Positions 26,671-38,923 of a DNA stretch of 64,000 nt are shown here, piece by piece (the stretch's first letter is position 1; every line of letters starts with the position of its first letter). The stretch covers positions 1 through 64,000 of the forward strand of contig NZ_JAAKEJ010000008.1 in the NCBI RefSeq assembly GCF_011039135.1, given 5' to 3'. The DNA is from Desulfovibrio sp. ZJ209. Its GTDB lineage: Bacteria > Desulfobacterota > Desulfovibrionia > Desulfovibrionales > Desulfovibrionaceae. The notes under the pieces were generated by a model, which ran no database searches, was not told the origin of the DNA, and saw only the letters and a program-made list of their open reading frames with translations. Position numbers and translations under genes: made by a program.

Positions 26671-27707
26671 GCAACACCACTCCCCCGCAGAAACCGGCCC
26701 CCTTCGAGACTTCCCTTTCCGGCCCTGAATGGCAGCCGGACACGGAGGCCGGGGCCGGCGCGCCACCGGGCGGCCCTCCGCCCTCGTCCGACACCCTCCC
26801 CCAAGCCCCCGAACCTTCCGAGCCGCCGGCCACGCCGCCCGAAGGCCAGGCACCGGCCCCGCAGGACGCCCCCGGGGCCGAGGGCGGCGAGCCCATGGGC
26901 CTCATGGACCATCTCTCCGAGCTGCGCAGCCGCCTCGTGCGCTGCTGCATCGCCGTGGGCATCGGCTTCGGCATCTGCTGGGCCGTGGTGGACCCCATTT
27001 TCGATGTCCTCATCCATCCGCTGCTCGCCGTGCTGCCGGCCGGCACCCACGCCCAGTATACCACGCTCCCCGAGGCTTTCTTCACGCGCATGTATATCGC
27101 CTTCGTGGCGGGCGTCTTTTTGGCGAGCCCGGCCATCTTCTACCAAATTTGGGCCTTTGTGGCGCCCGGCCTCTATGATGAGGAAAAGCGCCACATCCTG
27201 CCCATCGCCTTTCTCTCGGCCGTCTTTTTCATCGCCGGCGGCGCCTTCTGCTATTTCATCGTCTTCCCCTTCGCGTTCAGCTTTTTCGTGAGCTATTCCA
27301 CGCCCGACATCGTCATTACGCCCAAGGTGAGCGACTACCTGAGCTTCGTGCTCAAATTGCTCATCGCCTTCGGCCTGATCTTCGAGATGCCCATCTTCAC
27401 GCTCTTTCTCGCGCGCATGGGCATCCTCACCGCGGCCATGATGCGCAGGGGGCGGCGTTACGCCATCGTGGGCATCTTCATCCTCGCGGCCATCCTCACG
27501 CCGCCGGACGTGGTCTCCCAACTGCTCATGGCCTGCCCCATGCTCCTCCTCTATGAGGGGAGCATCTGGGTGGCCGCGGCCTTCGGCAAGAAGCGCAAGG
27601 CCCCGGCGGAAGAAGCGCCGGAAAAGGGCGGAGAAGGCACCGCACAGGATGGCCCCGAACACGACACCGGCACGACGCCGGGCGCAAGCCCCGAGGAGCA
27701 GCCATGA
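26667..27707 (+). CDS. tatC: twin-arginine translocase subunit TatC
   Basis: The signal-recognising core of the Tat translocon, 346 residues. The conserved region starts at about 78 ([13 protein letters not shown]) and has six membrane helices, with FFTRMYIA, the [13 protein letters not shown] loop (here [10 protein letters not shown]) and the C-terminal TPPDVVSQ segment. The first ~75 residues are an extra Pro/Ala/Gly-rich cytoplasmic extension not found in the standard protein. It overlaps tatB and hisB by 4 nt each. It would serve the Tat substrate encoded at 63136. Confidence 0.95.
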   Translation: MSNTTPPQKPAPFETSLSGPEWQPDTEAGAGAPPGGPPPSSDTLPQAPEPSEPPATPPEGQAPAPQDAPGAEGGEPMGLMDHLSELRSRLVRCCIAVGIGFGICWAVVDPIFDVLIHPLLAVLPAGTHAQYTTLPEAFFTRMYIAFVAGVFLASPAIFYQIWAFVAPGLYDEEKRHILPIAFLSAVFFIAGGAFCYFIVFPFAFSFFVSYSTPDIVITPKVSDYLSFVLKLLIAFGLIFEMPIFTLFLARMGILTAAMMRRGRRYAIVGIFILAAILTPPDVVSQLLMACPMLLLYEGSIWVAAAFGKKRKAPAEEAPEKGGEGTAQDGPEHDTGTTPGASPEEQP

Positions 27708-28309
27708 GCGACGCCCTCCCCCTCCGGCGCGCGGAATTCGCGCGCGGCACCAGGGAAACGGCCATCCGCGCCGCCCTCACCCTCGACGGCGCGGGCGAGA
27801 CCGACGTGCATACCGGCATCGGCCTCCTCGACCACCTGCTCACGCTCACCATGTTCTGGGCGGAGATGGATCTCTCCCTCAGCTGCAAGGGCGACCTCGA
27901 GGTGGACGGGCACCACAGCGCGGAAGACACGGGCCTCGCCGTGGGCACGGCCCTGCGCGAGGCCCTGGGCGACCGCGCCGGCATCGCCCGCGTGGGCCAC
28001 GGCCGCGTGCCCATGGACGAGGCGCTGGCCGACGTGGTCGTCGACCTCTCCGGGCGCCCGTGGCTGGAGTGGCGGGGCGACGAGCTGTTGCCCCCGGTCA
28101 TCGCCGGGGAGGAGAAAGACCTCTGGCGCGAGTTTTACAAGGCCCTCGCCAGCGCGGCGCGCTGCAACCTGCATATCTCCTTTTTGTACGGCAAGAACGG
28201 GCATCACCTCCTCGAATCGGCGGCCAAGGGCCTCGGGCTCGCGCTCGGGCAGGCCGTGCGCCGCAGGGGGACGCACATCAGAAGCACCAAGGGAGGCCTG
28301 GACTCATGA
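27704..28309 (+). CDS. hisB: imidazoleglycerol-phosphate dehydratase HisB
   Basis: Sixth-step histidine enzyme, 201 residues, monofunctional (no phosphatase domain). Family motifs are [19 protein letters not shown] with metal-binding His, and the second half-repeat [16 protein letters not shown]. It overlaps tatC and the following lipoprotein gene by 4 nt (ATGA at both ends), so it is translated as part of a coupled chain that includes hisA. Confidence 0.96.
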   Translation: MSDALPLRRAEFARGTRETAIRAALTLDGAGETDVHTGIGLLDHLLTLTMFWAEMDLSLSCKGDLEVDGHHSAEDTGLAVGTALREALGDRAGIARVGHGRVPMDEALADVVVDLSGRPWLEWRGDELLPPVIAGEEKDLWREFYKALASAARCNLHISFLYGKNGHHLLESAAKGLGLALGQAVRRRGTHIRSTKGGLDS

Positions 28310-28971
28310 CCAAACGCCATCTGCCCTGCCTGTCCATCATCTTCGCGGCCGCGCTCGCGCTGGTGCTCGCCGCCTGCGCCCGGCAGCCGGCGAGCACCGC
28401 GGACGTGCCCCGGCATGTGCCCTCAAGCTACAAGATCTCTGTGGCGCCCTTCACGCAGCCGCTGCACCCGGGGCAGCTCATCGTGGGCCAGATCCCCGAG
28501 CCGCAGGGCCGCATCCCGCACGACGCGCTCGTGGCGCTGGACCGGGAATTGCGCGAGGTGCTCATCACGGGCAGCAGGCGGCAATACATTTTTATCCCGC
28601 GCCAGAACCTGCCGCCTGACCTCACCAATGCCCACAGCACGGGCCAGCCCGGGGCGCTCCCGCGCTGGGTGGCGTATGGCCGCCAGCACGGCGCGCAGTA
28701 CCTGCTCATCCCGCAGGTGCTGGACTGGCACGAGCGCGAGGGCTCCAGCGCCGGGGTGACGCAGTCGGCGCATGTGCGCGTGGAGTTCTTCCTCGTCAAC
28801 GTGGCCGAGGGCGAGCTTGGCAACCGCTCCATCTTTGAGGAAAAGCAGGTGGGCCTCACCGAGAACCTGCTCACGGTGGGCGAATTTTTCAAGCGCAAGG
28901 GCGCGTGGGTCTCCGCGCAGGAGCTGGCCGTGGACGGCATGCAGAAGGCCGTGAAGGACCTCGGGCTGTGA
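28306..28971 (+). CDS. predicted lipoprotein of unknown function
   Basis: A 221-residue exported protein. It has a lipoprotein signal with a good lipobox (LAAC, Cys at 24), so it should be lipid-anchored in the envelope. The mature part has a central mixed alpha/beta region with no motif I can name ([22 protein letters not shown] near 58-79; a VDGMQKAV C-terminal helix). It sits between hisB and hisA with 4-nt overlaps on both sides, an odd place for an envelope protein. Nothing in it suggests a histidine role; co-transcription is the safe inference. Confidence 0.75.
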   Translation: MTKRHLPCLSIIFAAALALVLAACARQPASTADVPRHVPSSYKISVAPFTQPLHPGQLIVGQIPEPQGRIPHDALVALDRELREVLITGSRRQYIFIPRQNLPPDLTNAHSTGQPGALPRWVAYGRQHGAQYLLIPQVLDWHEREGSSAGVTQSAHVRVEFFLVNVAEGELGNRSIFEEKQVGLTENLLTVGEFFKRKGAWVSAQELAVDGMQKAVKDLGL

Positions 28972-29704
28972 TCATCTTTCCCGCGGTCGACATCAAGGGG
29001 GGCAAGGCGGTGCGGCTGCGCCGCGGCCGCGCGGACGACGCCACCGTCTTCGCGGACGACCCGGCCGAGGCCGCGCGCCACTGGGAGCGCCTGGGCGCCC
29101 GCTGGCTGCATGTGGTGGACCTGGACGGCGCCTTTGAAGGCCACGCGGCCAGCGCGGCCATCGTGGGCCGCATCTGCGGGGGGACGGCCATCCCCGTGCA
29201 GCTCGGCGGGGGCATCCGCGATGCGGACGCGGCCCGCGCCTACCTTGACGCCGGCGTCACGCGGCTCATTATCGGGACCATGGCGCTGGAGGAACCGGAA
29301 AACTTCGCGGCGCTCTGCCGCGCCTGGCCGGGGAAGATCGGCGTTTCGCTGGACGCTGCCGACGGAAAGCTCAAGAGCCGGGGCTGGGTGGCCGACACGG
29401 GCCTCGCCGTGTCGGATGTGCTGCCGCGCCTCGAGGACGCGGGAGCGGCCTTCATCATCTATACGGATATCGAGCGCGACGGCATGCACAGCGGCGTCAA
29501 TGCGGACGCGCTCGCGCGCCTCGTGCGCGCGGCGCATGTGCCGGTCATCGCGGCCGGTGGCGTGTCCACGCTGGAGGATGTCCGGCGGCTCTACCCGCTC
29601 GCCCGGGAAGGCCTTGAAGGCGTCATCAGCGGCCGCGCCCTCTACGAAGGCACGCTCGACCTCCCGGCGGCCCTAGCCTGGGTGGAGGCGCGGGAGGCCC
29701 GCGC

Positions 29705-29708
<4 letters not shown>
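28968..29708 (+). CDS. hisA: HisA: ProFAR isomerase
   Basis: Phosphoribosylformimino-AICAR ribotide isomerase, a TIM-barrel enzyme of histidine synthesis, 246 residues. It starts at GTG (28968), overlapping the preceding stop as GTGA; the next conserved block [16 protein letters not shown] follows at once. Both phosphate-binding half-barrel motifs are visible (QLGGGIRD and [11 protein letters not shown]), with the catalytic Asp pair at DIKGG and YTDIERDG. It converges on uvrA with a 4-nt overlap of the two stops. Confidence 0.95.
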
Positions 29709-32692
<2,984 letters not shown>

Positions 32693-32698
32693 CCTCCA

Positions 32699-32726
32699 TA
32701 TCTAAGCACCGGGCATGGCTTGGCAA
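32699..32726 (-). promoter_or_regulatory. candidate promoter of uvrA
   Basis: On the minus strand: -35 TTGCCA (32726-32721), 16-bp spacer, -10 TAGATA (32704-32699). The -10 ends six bases before the uvrA ATG, so transcription would start at the initiation codon. I see no LexA-type box in the 60-bp gap. Confidence 0.35.
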
Positions 32727-32752
32727 GGGCCCGGGCCGGGCGCGCCCGATCT

Positions 32753-33667
32753 TCACTCGGCCTCGAAGAGCGGGGTGGAGAGGTAGCGCTCGCCGGTGTC
32801 GCAGGCAAAGGTGACGATGTTTTTGCCGGCCATCTCCGGGCGTTCGGCCACGGCGAGGGCCGCTGCCACGTTGGCGCCGGTGGAGATGCCCGCGCACACG
32901 CCGTCAACCGCCATGAGGCGCCGGGCCGTGGCCATGGCCTCGCCGGCGTCGGCGAGCAGCACCTCGTCGATGAGCGAGCGGTCGAGGATGTCGGGCACGA
33001 AGCCCGCGCCGATGCCCTGAATGGCGTGCGGGCCCGGCGCCCCCCCGGAAAGCACGGGCGAGTCCGCCGGCTCCACGGCGATGACCCTGAAATCGGCGAT
33101 GGATTCCTTGAGATAGCGGCCCGTGCCCGTGAGCGAGGAGCCGGAGCCCACGCCGGCCACGAGAACGTCCATGCGGCCCGCGCTGTCATGCCAGATCTCC
33201 GGGCCCGTGGTCTCGTAATGCACGGCCACGGCGTCGCGGTTGGAAAACTGGTTCACCAGCCAGCCGCCCAGCTCGTCCGCAAGGTCGCGCGCGGCCGCCA
33301 CGGCAGCGGCCATACCGCCGGCCGCGGGCGTGAGGGCGAGCTCCGCCCCATAGGCGCGCAACAGCGCGCGCCGCTCCCGGCTCATGGATTCGGGCATGGT
33401 GAGCGCGCAGCGCAGGCCGCGCATGGCGCACACGAGCGCCAAGCCGATGCCCATGTTGCCGCTGGTGGCCTCCACCACGAGCCCCCCGGGCCGCACATCG
33501 CCGCGCACGAGCGCGCGCTCCACGCAATGAAAGGCCACGCGGTCCTTGATGGAGCCGCCGGGATTGCGGTTCTCCAGCTTGAGCCACACAGTGCCCGGGA
33601 GCTCGGCTGAAAGTTTGAGCCGCAAGAGCGGCGTCCGCCCGATGGTCTGGAGGATGGATGTCTTCAT
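32753..33667 (-). CDS. cysK: cysteine synthase A (O-acetylserine sulfhydrylase)
   Basis: PLP enzyme joining sulfide to O-acetylserine, 304 residues. The PLP lysine is K41 in PGGSIKDR. The substrate loop reads TSGNMGIGLA, with Met where most family members have Thr; the PLP-phosphate loop is GVGSGSSLTG, where the usual form is GTGGT. The changes leave open a related activity such as cystathionine or O-phosphoserine use, but the overall pattern is CysK/CysM. Its promoter region carries a perfect inverted repeat that may be a sulfur-responsive operator. Confidence 0.88.
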   Translation of the reverse strand: MKTSILQTIGRTPLLRLKLSAELPGTVWLKLENRNPGGSIKDRVAFHCVERALVRGDVRPGGLVVEATSGNMGIGLALVCAMRGLRCALTMPESMSRERRALLRAYGAELALTPAAGGMAAAVAAARDLADELGGWLVNQFSNRDAVAVHYETTGPEIWHDSAGRMDVLVAGVGSGSSLTGTGRYLKESIADFRVIAVEPADSPVLSGGAPGPHAIQGIGAGFVPDILDRSLIDEVLLADAGEAMATARRLMAVDGVCAGISTGANVAAALAVAERPEMAGKNIVTFACDTGERYLSTPLFEAE

Positions 33668-33774
33668 GGCTGCTCCTGCAACTCGGGGCCCGGCCGACGC
33701 GTTGCCGCCCGGGCATGAAAAAGGGAACGTGGCGCGCCGCGCGGCCGCCCGGGCCGCACCCGGCGCGTGGAAGG

Positions 33775-33806
33775 ATAGTAGAGTGATTTGCTAGGTAATG
33801 CAAATC
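33775..33806 (-). promoter_or_regulatory. cysK promoter with inverted-repeat operator
   Basis: Minus-strand promoter: TTGCAT (33803-33798), 17-bp spacer, TACTAT (33780-33775, four of six). Overlaid on the -35 and spacer is a perfect 7-bp inverted repeat, GATTTGC (33785-33791) and GCAAATC (33800-33806), 8 bp apart. The geometry suits a dimeric repressor, for example an Rrf2-type or LysR-type regulator; which one is not knowable here. Confidence 0.6.
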
Positions 33807-33857
33807 TTCGCGGCGTGGCATCGTTCGTGGCGCGGATGGGGTACGCGGGCTTCTCCC

Positions 33858-33928
33858 CGGGATTTCCCCCTTTCCCACGGGATTCTCCCCTTTTCCCGGT
33901 TGACAGCGCCCGCGCTTGGTCTTAAAGA
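33858..33928 (+). promoter_or_regulatory. tandem repeats plus promoter of the secreted NTF2-like gene
   Basis: Two abutting 20-bp imperfect direct repeats (33858-33877 and 33878-33897, 16 of 20 identical, core CGGGATT then a C-tract, T-tract and CCC), with a partial third copy just before. They end two bases ahead of a perfect -35 TTGACA (33900-33905); 17 bp on is TAAAGA (33923-33928, three of six). The layout suggests an activator binding in tandem. Confidence 0.5.
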
Positions 33929-34011
33929 AAGCCACCGCGCGGCGCCGCATCTGCCGGCAAGGCCGCGCCCGTGGCCGCCGCCACGGGACTTTGTGCGAAA
34001 GGAGGACTCCC

Positions 34012-34473
34012 ATGCGATTTTTCCAGTTCGTGCCCCTGCTTCTGGCGCTCGCCCTCTGCCTTGCCGGCGGCATCGCCCATGCCAAGGCCGACCCTGTGGA
34101 ACAGTACACCGAGGCCGTCATCACCGGCGATGTGGCTGCGCTGGAAAAGCTGCTGGCGCCCAATTTCTGGTATATCGGCTCCAACGGGCACATTCGTGAC
34201 AAGGCGCACTTCATCGAAGAGATCAAGGACAAAAAGCTCGTCGTGGACCGCATGACGCTTTCCAATATCCGCGAGACCAAGGTGGGTGAGACGCGCCTGC
34301 TCACGGCCAACGGCGTTTTCCGCGGCACCTCCGAGATGCCCCGCCCGCAGGGCCTCATGCGCTATACCATGGTGCTCGGCGACAACAAGGGCACGGAACA
34401 GGTGGTGCTGTTCCAGGCCACGCCCGTCATTTCCACGCCCGAGTGCAAGGACGGCAACTGCAAGATCAAGTAA
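34012..34473 (+). CDS. secreted NTF2/SnoaL-like protein
   Basis: A 153-residue protein with a signal peptide (1-24, cleaved near AHA-K). The mature part starts with DPVEQYTEAVITGDVAALEK and contains FWYIGSNGHIRDK, a pattern of the DUF4440/NTF2-like fold, usually a small ligand-binding or dimerisation domain. It ends with a CKDGNCKIK tail whose two cysteines could form a disulfide in the periplasm. AAAGGAGG precedes the ATG. It is a single-gene unit with its own terminator. Function is unknown. Confidence 0.8.
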   Translation: MRFFQFVPLLLALALCLAGGIAHAKADPVEQYTEAVITGDVAALEKLLAPNFWYIGSNGHIRDKAHFIEEIKDKKLVVDRMTLSNIRETKVGETRLLTANGVFRGTSEMPRPQGLMRYTMVLGDNKGTEQVVLFQATPVISTPECKDGNCKIK

Positions 34474-34498
34474 AAGGCGCGCTCCGTCCATTTTTGGG

Positions 34499-34532
34499 AA
34501 AGGCCGCTTCCGCGACTGCGGGGGCGGCCTTT
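34499..34532 (+). terminator. rho-independent terminator
   Basis: Nine-base stem AAAGGCCGC (34499-34507) with GCGGCCTTT (34524-34532) plus an inner CCGC/GCGG stem, 26 bp after the NTF2-like gene. The T-run is short. Confidence 0.75.
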
Positions 34533-34685
34533 CTGTCGGTGCGGGACGCGAGCCCAGGACAGCGGTTGTGATGATGTCGCGGCGCCCTTTCTCCCGAGCC
34601 TGGCCGCCGCACAGTTATACCTCGGCCAGTCGCAGGCATTTTCCCGTCACTCCGCCTGTCGCCCCTTTCCCTTACCGGCCCCCAC

Positions 34686-34712
34686 AAAAAAGCCGCCCCC
34701 GAAGGAGCTGCC
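34686..34712 (-). terminator. rho-independent terminator of the Sel1 gene
   Basis: On the minus strand GGCAGCTC/GGGGGCGGC form an imperfect stem with a TTCG tetraloop, followed by T6 (34691-34686). It lies 26 bp after the stop of the Sel1-repeat gene. Confidence 0.75.
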
Positions 34713-34737
34713 CTGTCAAAATCCGGGGCGCCCGGCC

Positions 34738-35430
34738 CTACTGCTGCACCGCCTCCGAAGCGGGCATGGTGTAGTCCGTCACCTTGTTGAAGATGCTGCC
34801 CTCGCGCGAGAGGCCTTGGGCCTCGGCCTTGGCGTACCATTCCTGGGCCAGCGCCTGGTCGGCGGTGACGCCGAAGCCATACTGGTAGCAGGCCCCGAGG
34901 AAGCGCTCGGCCTGGGCATAGCCCTGCTGGGCTGAAAGGCTGGCCCAGCGGAAGCTCTCCTGCTCGTTCTTGGGCGCCCCGTAAAGGCCCTGGCTGTAGT
35001 TGAGCGCAAGGTTGAACTGCGCCTCGGGATTGCCCGATTCCGCCGCGCGGGTCATGAGGTTCATCACCTGCTGCGGGTTCTTGGGCACGCCCGCGCCCAC
35101 CTCATAGCAATAGGCGAGCAGCACCTGGGCCTCGCTGTCATTCTGCTCCGCCGCGAGCTGGAACCACTGGGCGGCGACGCCCAAATCCTGCTTCACGCCA
35201 AGGCCGTTCTCATAGCAGCGGCCGAGCATGACCTGCGCCCTGGGGTTGCCGTTGCCGGCCAGCGGCTCGATGAGGCGCAGGGTTTTCTGGTAATTGCCGA
35301 TATTGTAGGCCGTCCACGCGTCCTGGAGGATCTGGGCATCCGTGGCGGCACTCGCCGAAGACGCGCCGGCGAGGGCGCCGCCGGCCAGCAAAAACGCGGC
35401 GGCAAGCGCCGTCAGGAACATCCTTTTCAT
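34738..35430 (-). CDS. exported Sel1-repeat protein
   Basis: A 230-residue protein with a signal peptide (about 1-28) and a mature part built of Sel1-like/TPR repeats of about 36 residues (AQVMLGRCYENGLGV, AQVLLAYCYEVGAGV, AQFNLALNYSQGLYG, AERFLGACYQYGFGV). Such solenoids mediate protein-protein contacts, often in envelope or stress pathways. Two repeats are followed by poorly conserved C-terminal residues. It is a single-gene unit divergent from perR. Confidence 0.88.
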   Translation of the reverse strand: MKRMFLTALAAAFLLAGGALAGASSASAATDAQILQDAWTAYNIGNYQKTLRLIEPLAGNGNPRAQVMLGRCYENGLGVKQDLGVAAQWFQLAAEQNDSEAQVLLAYCYEVGAGVPKNPQQVMNLMTRAAESGNPEAQFNLALNYSQGLYGAPKNEQESFRWASLSAQQGYAQAERFLGACYQYGFGVTADQALAQEWYAKAEAQGLSREGSIFNKVTDYTMPASEAVQQ

Positions 35431-35483
35431 ATTTTTCCTCTTCTTGTTTGCAGGGCCGCGCCCGTCTCAAGGGACGCGGACCT

Positions 35484-35512
35484 AGCCTATCCCGGCGCCC
35501 TTCGCTTGGCAA
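35484..35512 (-). promoter_or_regulatory. candidate promoter of the Sel1 gene
   Basis: On the minus strand: TTGCCA (35512-35507, five of six), 17-bp spacer, TAGGCT (35489-35484, three of six), 53 bp before the ATG. Confidence 0.45.
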
Positions 35513-35532
35513 GGCATGCCGCGGCGCCGGCC

Positions 35533-35562
35533 TTGACAGAGCCCCGGGCCGTCCCGCATAGT
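35533..35562 (+). promoter_or_regulatory. promoter of perR-rubredoxin
   Basis: Perfect -35 TTGACA (35533-35538), 18-bp spacer, -10 CATAGT (35557-35562, four of six), 20 bp before the ATG. No canonical AT-rich PerR or Fur box is visible in the GC-rich flanks, so autoregulation is not shown. Confidence 0.6.
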
Positions 35563-35582
35563 CGGGCGACAGAGGAGGCCGG

Positions 35583-36038
35583 ATGCCCGCAGCGCGAACC
35601 CGAATGACGCGACAGCGCGCCGAGATCCTCGCCGAACTGCGCAAGGCGAAGACCCACCCCACCGCCGAGGAGATCCACGCCAAGGTGCGCCGCGCCCTGC
35701 CCAGGATCAGCCTCGGCACGGTCTACCGCAACCTTGAGCTCTTGGCCCAGGCCGGCGAGATCCTCCGGCTCGAGGGCGGCCACGGGCGCCGCTTCGACGG
35801 CGATGTGTCGCCGCACCTGCATGTGCGCTGCGTGCGCTGCGGCCGCGTGGCCGATGTGTGCGGCCCGGCGCCCGCGCCCGCGCTGGAGGGCCTTTCGGCC
35901 GCGGGCTTCGCCATCCTCGGGGCGCGCATCGAGCTCGACGGCCTGTGCGAGCGTTGCGCGGCGCCCGCGCCCGCCGGCGCCCGCCCGAACCCCGACCTTT
36001 CCCCCGAAAACCCGGCCCACGGAGGCTCCCATGAGTGA
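35583..36038 (+). CDS. perR: Fur-family regulator, PerR-like
   Basis: A 151-residue metalloregulator. The N-terminal winged helix (about 5-60) shows THPTAEEIH and [13 protein letters not shown], the DNA-reading helix of the Fur family. The C-terminal domain has two structural-zinc CxxC pairs (C83/C86 and C122/C125) and HLHVRC. The name PerR rests on context: rubredoxin follows with an 8-nt overlap, as peroxide-defence genes do in Desulfovibrio. Fur itself cannot be excluded from sequence. The last ~25 residues are a Pro-rich tail absent from most relatives. Confidence 0.88.
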   Translation: MPAARTRMTRQRAEILAELRKAKTHPTAEEIHAKVRRALPRISLGTVYRNLELLAQAGEILRLEGGHGRRFDGDVSPHLHVRCVRCGRVADVCGPAPAPALEGLSAAGFAILGARIELDGLCERCAAPAPAGARPNPDLSPENPAHGGSHE

Positions 36039-36219
36039 CCCAAGCGAAATGTGGCGTTGCCAGACGGTGAATTGCGGCTACATCTATGACCCGGACAAGG
36101 GCGACCGCCGCCACAAGATCCCCGCCGGCACCAAGTTTGAAGACCTGCCCGAAGACTGGCGCTGCCCTGTCTGCGGCGCGGGCAAGAAAGCCTTTCGCCG
36201 CCTCACTGACGAAGCGTAG
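36031..36219 (+). CDS. type 2 rubredoxin (CX4C)
   Basis: A 62-residue rubredoxin. Iron ligands are C10 and C15 (CX4C) and C45 and C48 (CPVCG). The four-residue gap in the first pair, in place of the usual two, marks the Rd-2 type known from Desulfovibrio desulfuricans. It passes electrons to rubrerythrin, desulfoferrodoxin or oxygen reductases in the cytoplasm. Its ATG overlaps perR by 8 nt with GGAGG in front. No rubrerythrin gene is adjacent. Confidence 0.93.
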   Translation: MSDPSEMWRCQTVNCGYIYDPDKGDRRHKIPAGTKFEDLPEDWRCPVCGAGKKAFRRLTDEA

Positions 36220-36242
36220 GCGCCCCGCGTAACAGCCCGAAA

Positions 36243-36282
36243 CCCGCTCCCGGCAAAGCCACGGGAGCGGGATCTTCTTTTT
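36243..36282 (+). terminator. rho-independent terminator
   Basis: Ten-base perfect stem CCCGCTCCCG (36243-36252) with CGGGAGCGGG (36262-36271), then a T-rich run (TTCTTTTTC, 36274-36282), between rubredoxin and convergent argJ. Confidence 0.88.
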
Positions 36283-36292
36283 CGCCCTTCCC

Positions 36293-37480
36293 CTACGACC
36301 GGTAATCGGCGTTGAGGCTCACATATTCGTGCCCCAAGTCCGAGGCCTGGAGGCTGTAGCAGCCCGGGCCCGACCCGAGGATGATGTCCACGTCCACGTC
36401 CTTGGCCTTGAGCTTTTCGGCGAGCTCGGCCTCCAGTTCCTCGTTGACCGGCTGCCCCTTGCGGAAGCGCTCGATGCCGCACAGGAAGAGGCTCACCTTG
36501 TCCGGGTCGAAGTCGGCGCCGCTGTAGCCCACGGCCGTGACGATGCGGCCCCAGTTGGCGTCCCCGCCGTAAATGGCCGTCTTCACGAGCTGCGAGTGGC
36601 CCACGCTGCGCGCCACGATCTCGGCCTCGTCATCGTTGGCCGCGCCGCTCACCTTGATGTGGATGACCTTGGAGGCACCCTCGCCGTCCGCCACCAGCAT
36701 ATGCGCCACCGTGTCGAGGATGGCCGTGAGCGCGTCCGCGAGCGCCTTCTCGTCCCCGGCGTTCATGGCCGCCACGCCCGAGGCGCAGTTGGCGAGCCCG
36801 AGAATGGTGTCATTGGTGGAGGTGTCGCCGTCCACGCTCACGCGGTTGAAGGTGGCGTTCACGGCGCGCCGGAACATCTCCTGCCAGGTGGCGCGCTCCA
36901 CGCAGGCGTCGGTGAGCGCCACGCAGAGCATGGTCGCCATGTTGGGGCAAATCATGCCCGCGCCCTTGGCCATGACCGTGAGGCGCACGAGGCCCCCGGT
37001 GAGGCTCACCTCGCGCATGGCGAACTTGGGGAAGGCGTCGGTGGTCATGAAGGCGCGCGTGAAGCCCTCGGCGTCGCGGCTGCCCAGGCTTTGCGCCAGG
37101 GCCGGGATGGCCGCGCGCCACTTGTCCATTTTCAGGTGCGCGCCCACCACGCCCGTGGAAACGGGCAAGACCTCGTCCGGCTCGAGGCCCAGGGCCTCGG
37201 CCGTGAGGCGCTGCGTCTCGCGGCAATTGGCAAGGCCCTCGTCGCCGGTGCAGGCATTGGCCTGCCCGGAATTGGCCACAACGGCGCGCACCTCGCGGCC
37301 GCTGGCCAGGATTTCCTGGCAGACGCGCACGGGCGCGGCCCGGAAGAGGTTTTTCGTGAACATGGCCGCCAAAACACAGGGCCTGTCGGACACGATGAGG
37401 CCGAGGTCGTCCCGGCCGGCCTTGCGGAAACAGGCTTCGGCAGCACCGGCCCGGAAGCCCTTGGGAAGATCGTCAATCAT
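36293..37480 (-). CDS. argJ: bifunctional ornithine acetyltransferase/N-acetylglutamate synthase
   Basis: Recycles the acetyl group in arginine synthesis by moving it from acetylornithine to glutamate; bifunctional members also use acetyl-CoA. The 395 residues carry TGVVGAHL and the self-cleavage site MATML, where T183 becomes the nucleophile of the beta chain. SVDGDTSTND and GDANWGRI follow as in the family. The ATG at 37480 has AAGGAGCG upstream; the frame runs on into asnS DNA but without a start that fits. Mono- versus bifunctional cannot be decided by eye. Confidence 0.93.
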   Translation of the reverse strand: MIDDLPKGFRAGAAEACFRKAGRDDLGLIVSDRPCVLAAMFTKNLFRAAPVRVCQEILASGREVRAVVANSGQANACTGDEGLANCRETQRLTAEALGLEPDEVLPVSTGVVGAHLKMDKWRAAIPALAQSLGSRDAEGFTRAFMTTDAFPKFAMREVSLTGGLVRLTVMAKGAGMICPNMATMLCVALTDACVERATWQEMFRRAVNATFNRVSVDGDTSTNDTILGLANCASGVAAMNAGDEKALADALTAILDTVAHMLVADGEGASKVIHIKVSGAANDDEAEIVARSVGHSQLVKTAIYGGDANWGRIVTAVGYSGADFDPDKVSLFLCGIERFRKGQPVNEELEAELAEKLKAKDVDVDIILGSGPGCYSLQASDLGHEYVSLNADYRS

Positions 37481-37517
37481 GGTCGCTCCTTGTCGCGGGC
37501 GAGCTTCAACTCTTTTG

Positions 37518-38876
37518 CTAAAATTCCAGGCTCCCCGGAGTGCGCGGGAAGGGGATGACATCGCGGATATTGCTGATGCCGGTGAGGAACATGAGCAGGC
37601 GCTCGAAACCCATGCCGAAGCCGGCGTGCGGCACGCTGCCATAGCGGCGCAGGTCGAGATACCACCAGTAGTCTTCCGGCTTCTGGCCGAGCTCGGCCAT
37701 GCGCGCGGTAAGCACGTCGAGCCTTTCCTCGCGCTGCGAGCCGCCGATGAGCTCGCCGATGCGCGGCACCAGCATGTCCATGGCGGCCACGGTCTCGCCG
37801 TCGTCATTGGCGCGCATGTAGAAGGCCTTGATCTCGCGCGGGTAGTCATAAACGATGACCGGGCGCTGGAAATGCGTTTCCGCGAGGTAGCGCTCGTGCT
37901 CGGTCTGGAGGTCGATGCCGAAGCTCACCGGGAAGGCGAAATTCGCGTCGGCCTCTTCCAGGATGCGCACGGCCTCGGCATAGGGGACGCGCGCGAAGGG
38001 CTGGCGCAGGATGCCGCGCAGGCGCTCCAGAAGGCCCGGCTCCACGAACTTGTCAAAGAGCGCCACATCCGCCTCGCAGCGGTCGAGCACATGCTCCACC
38101 ACATGGCGGGTCAGGCCCTCGCCCAGTTCCATGAGGTCGTCGAGGTCGGCAAAGGCCATTTCCGGCTCGATCATCCAGAATTCCGCGGCATGGCGCGGGG
38201 TGTTGGAATTTTCGGCGCGGAAGGTGGGGCCGAAGCTGTAGACGCGGCCGAGCCCCAAGGCCAGGGCCTCGGCCTCGAGCTGGCCCGAGACCGTGAGGCT
38301 CGCCTGCCGCGTGAAGAAATCCTCGCCCTGCTGGCCCGGGGCGAGCGTGGTCACGCGGAACATCTCGCCCGCGCCCTCGCAGTCCGAGCCCGTGAGCACC
38401 GGCGTGTGCACCCAGGCGAAGCGGCGGGAGCGGAAAAACTCGTGCACCGCATATCCGGCCTCGGAGCGGATGCGGAAGGCCGCGCCATACTTGTTGGTGC
38501 GTGGCCTGAGGTGGGCGATGCCGCGCAAAAATTCGTCCGAGTGGCGCTTTTTCTGGAGCGGGAAGGTCTCGGGATCTGCCAGTCCGAAGACTTCCACGGA
38601 CTCGGCCCTGAGCTCCCACTTCTGGCCCTTGCCCGGCGAGGCCACGAGCGCCCCGCGCACGCGGAGCGCCGCCCCGGTGGACGCATCGCCGAGCGCGGCG
38701 TGCGCCGGCGTGCCGTCATCCACGATGCACTGGAGGTTGGCGAGGCAAGAGCCGTCGTTGAGCTCCACAAACGAAAAGCCCTTGGCGTCGCGCCGGGTGC
38801 GCACCCAGCCGCAGACGGTGACGGCGTCGGCCGGCTTCCCGGCCTTGAGGACATCGACGATAAGAGTGCGCTGCAT
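37518..38876 (-). CDS. asnS: asparaginyl-tRNA synthetase
   Basis: Class IIb synthetase of 452 residues. The N-terminal OB fold (about 18-105, [18 protein letters not shown]) binds the anticodon. The catalytic domain shows class II motif 2 ([17 protein letters not shown]) and motif 3 ([16 protein letters not shown]), the latter right before the C-terminus. The NSNT following motif 2 and the lack of an Asp-specific insertion favour AsnRS over AspRS. It has a good promoter. argJ follows after 37 bp. Confidence 0.95.
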   Translation of the reverse strand: MQRTLIVDVLKAGKPADAVTVCGWVRTRRDAKGFSFVELNDGSCLANLQCIVDDGTPAHAALGDASTGAALRVRGALVASPGKGQKWELRAESVEVFGLADPETFPLQKKRHSDEFLRGIAHLRPRTNKYGAAFRIRSEAGYAVHEFFRSRRFAWVHTPVLTGSDCEGAGEMFRVTTLAPGQQGEDFFTRQASLTVSGQLEAEALALGLGRVYSFGPTFRAENSNTPRHAAEFWMIEPEMAFADLDDLMELGEGLTRHVVEHVLDRCEADVALFDKFVEPGLLERLRGILRQPFARVPYAEAVRILEEADANFAFPVSFGIDLQTEHERYLAETHFQRPVIVYDYPREIKAFYMRANDDGETVAAMDMLVPRIGELIGGSQREERLDVLTARMAELGQKPEDYWWYLDLRRYGSVPHAGFGMGFERLLMFLTGISNIRDVIPFPRTPGSLEF

Positions 38877-38923
38877 GGAGGCTCCTCCGGCGCGAACGCG
38901 CCTTTCCGCTCACGAAAAAAGGC

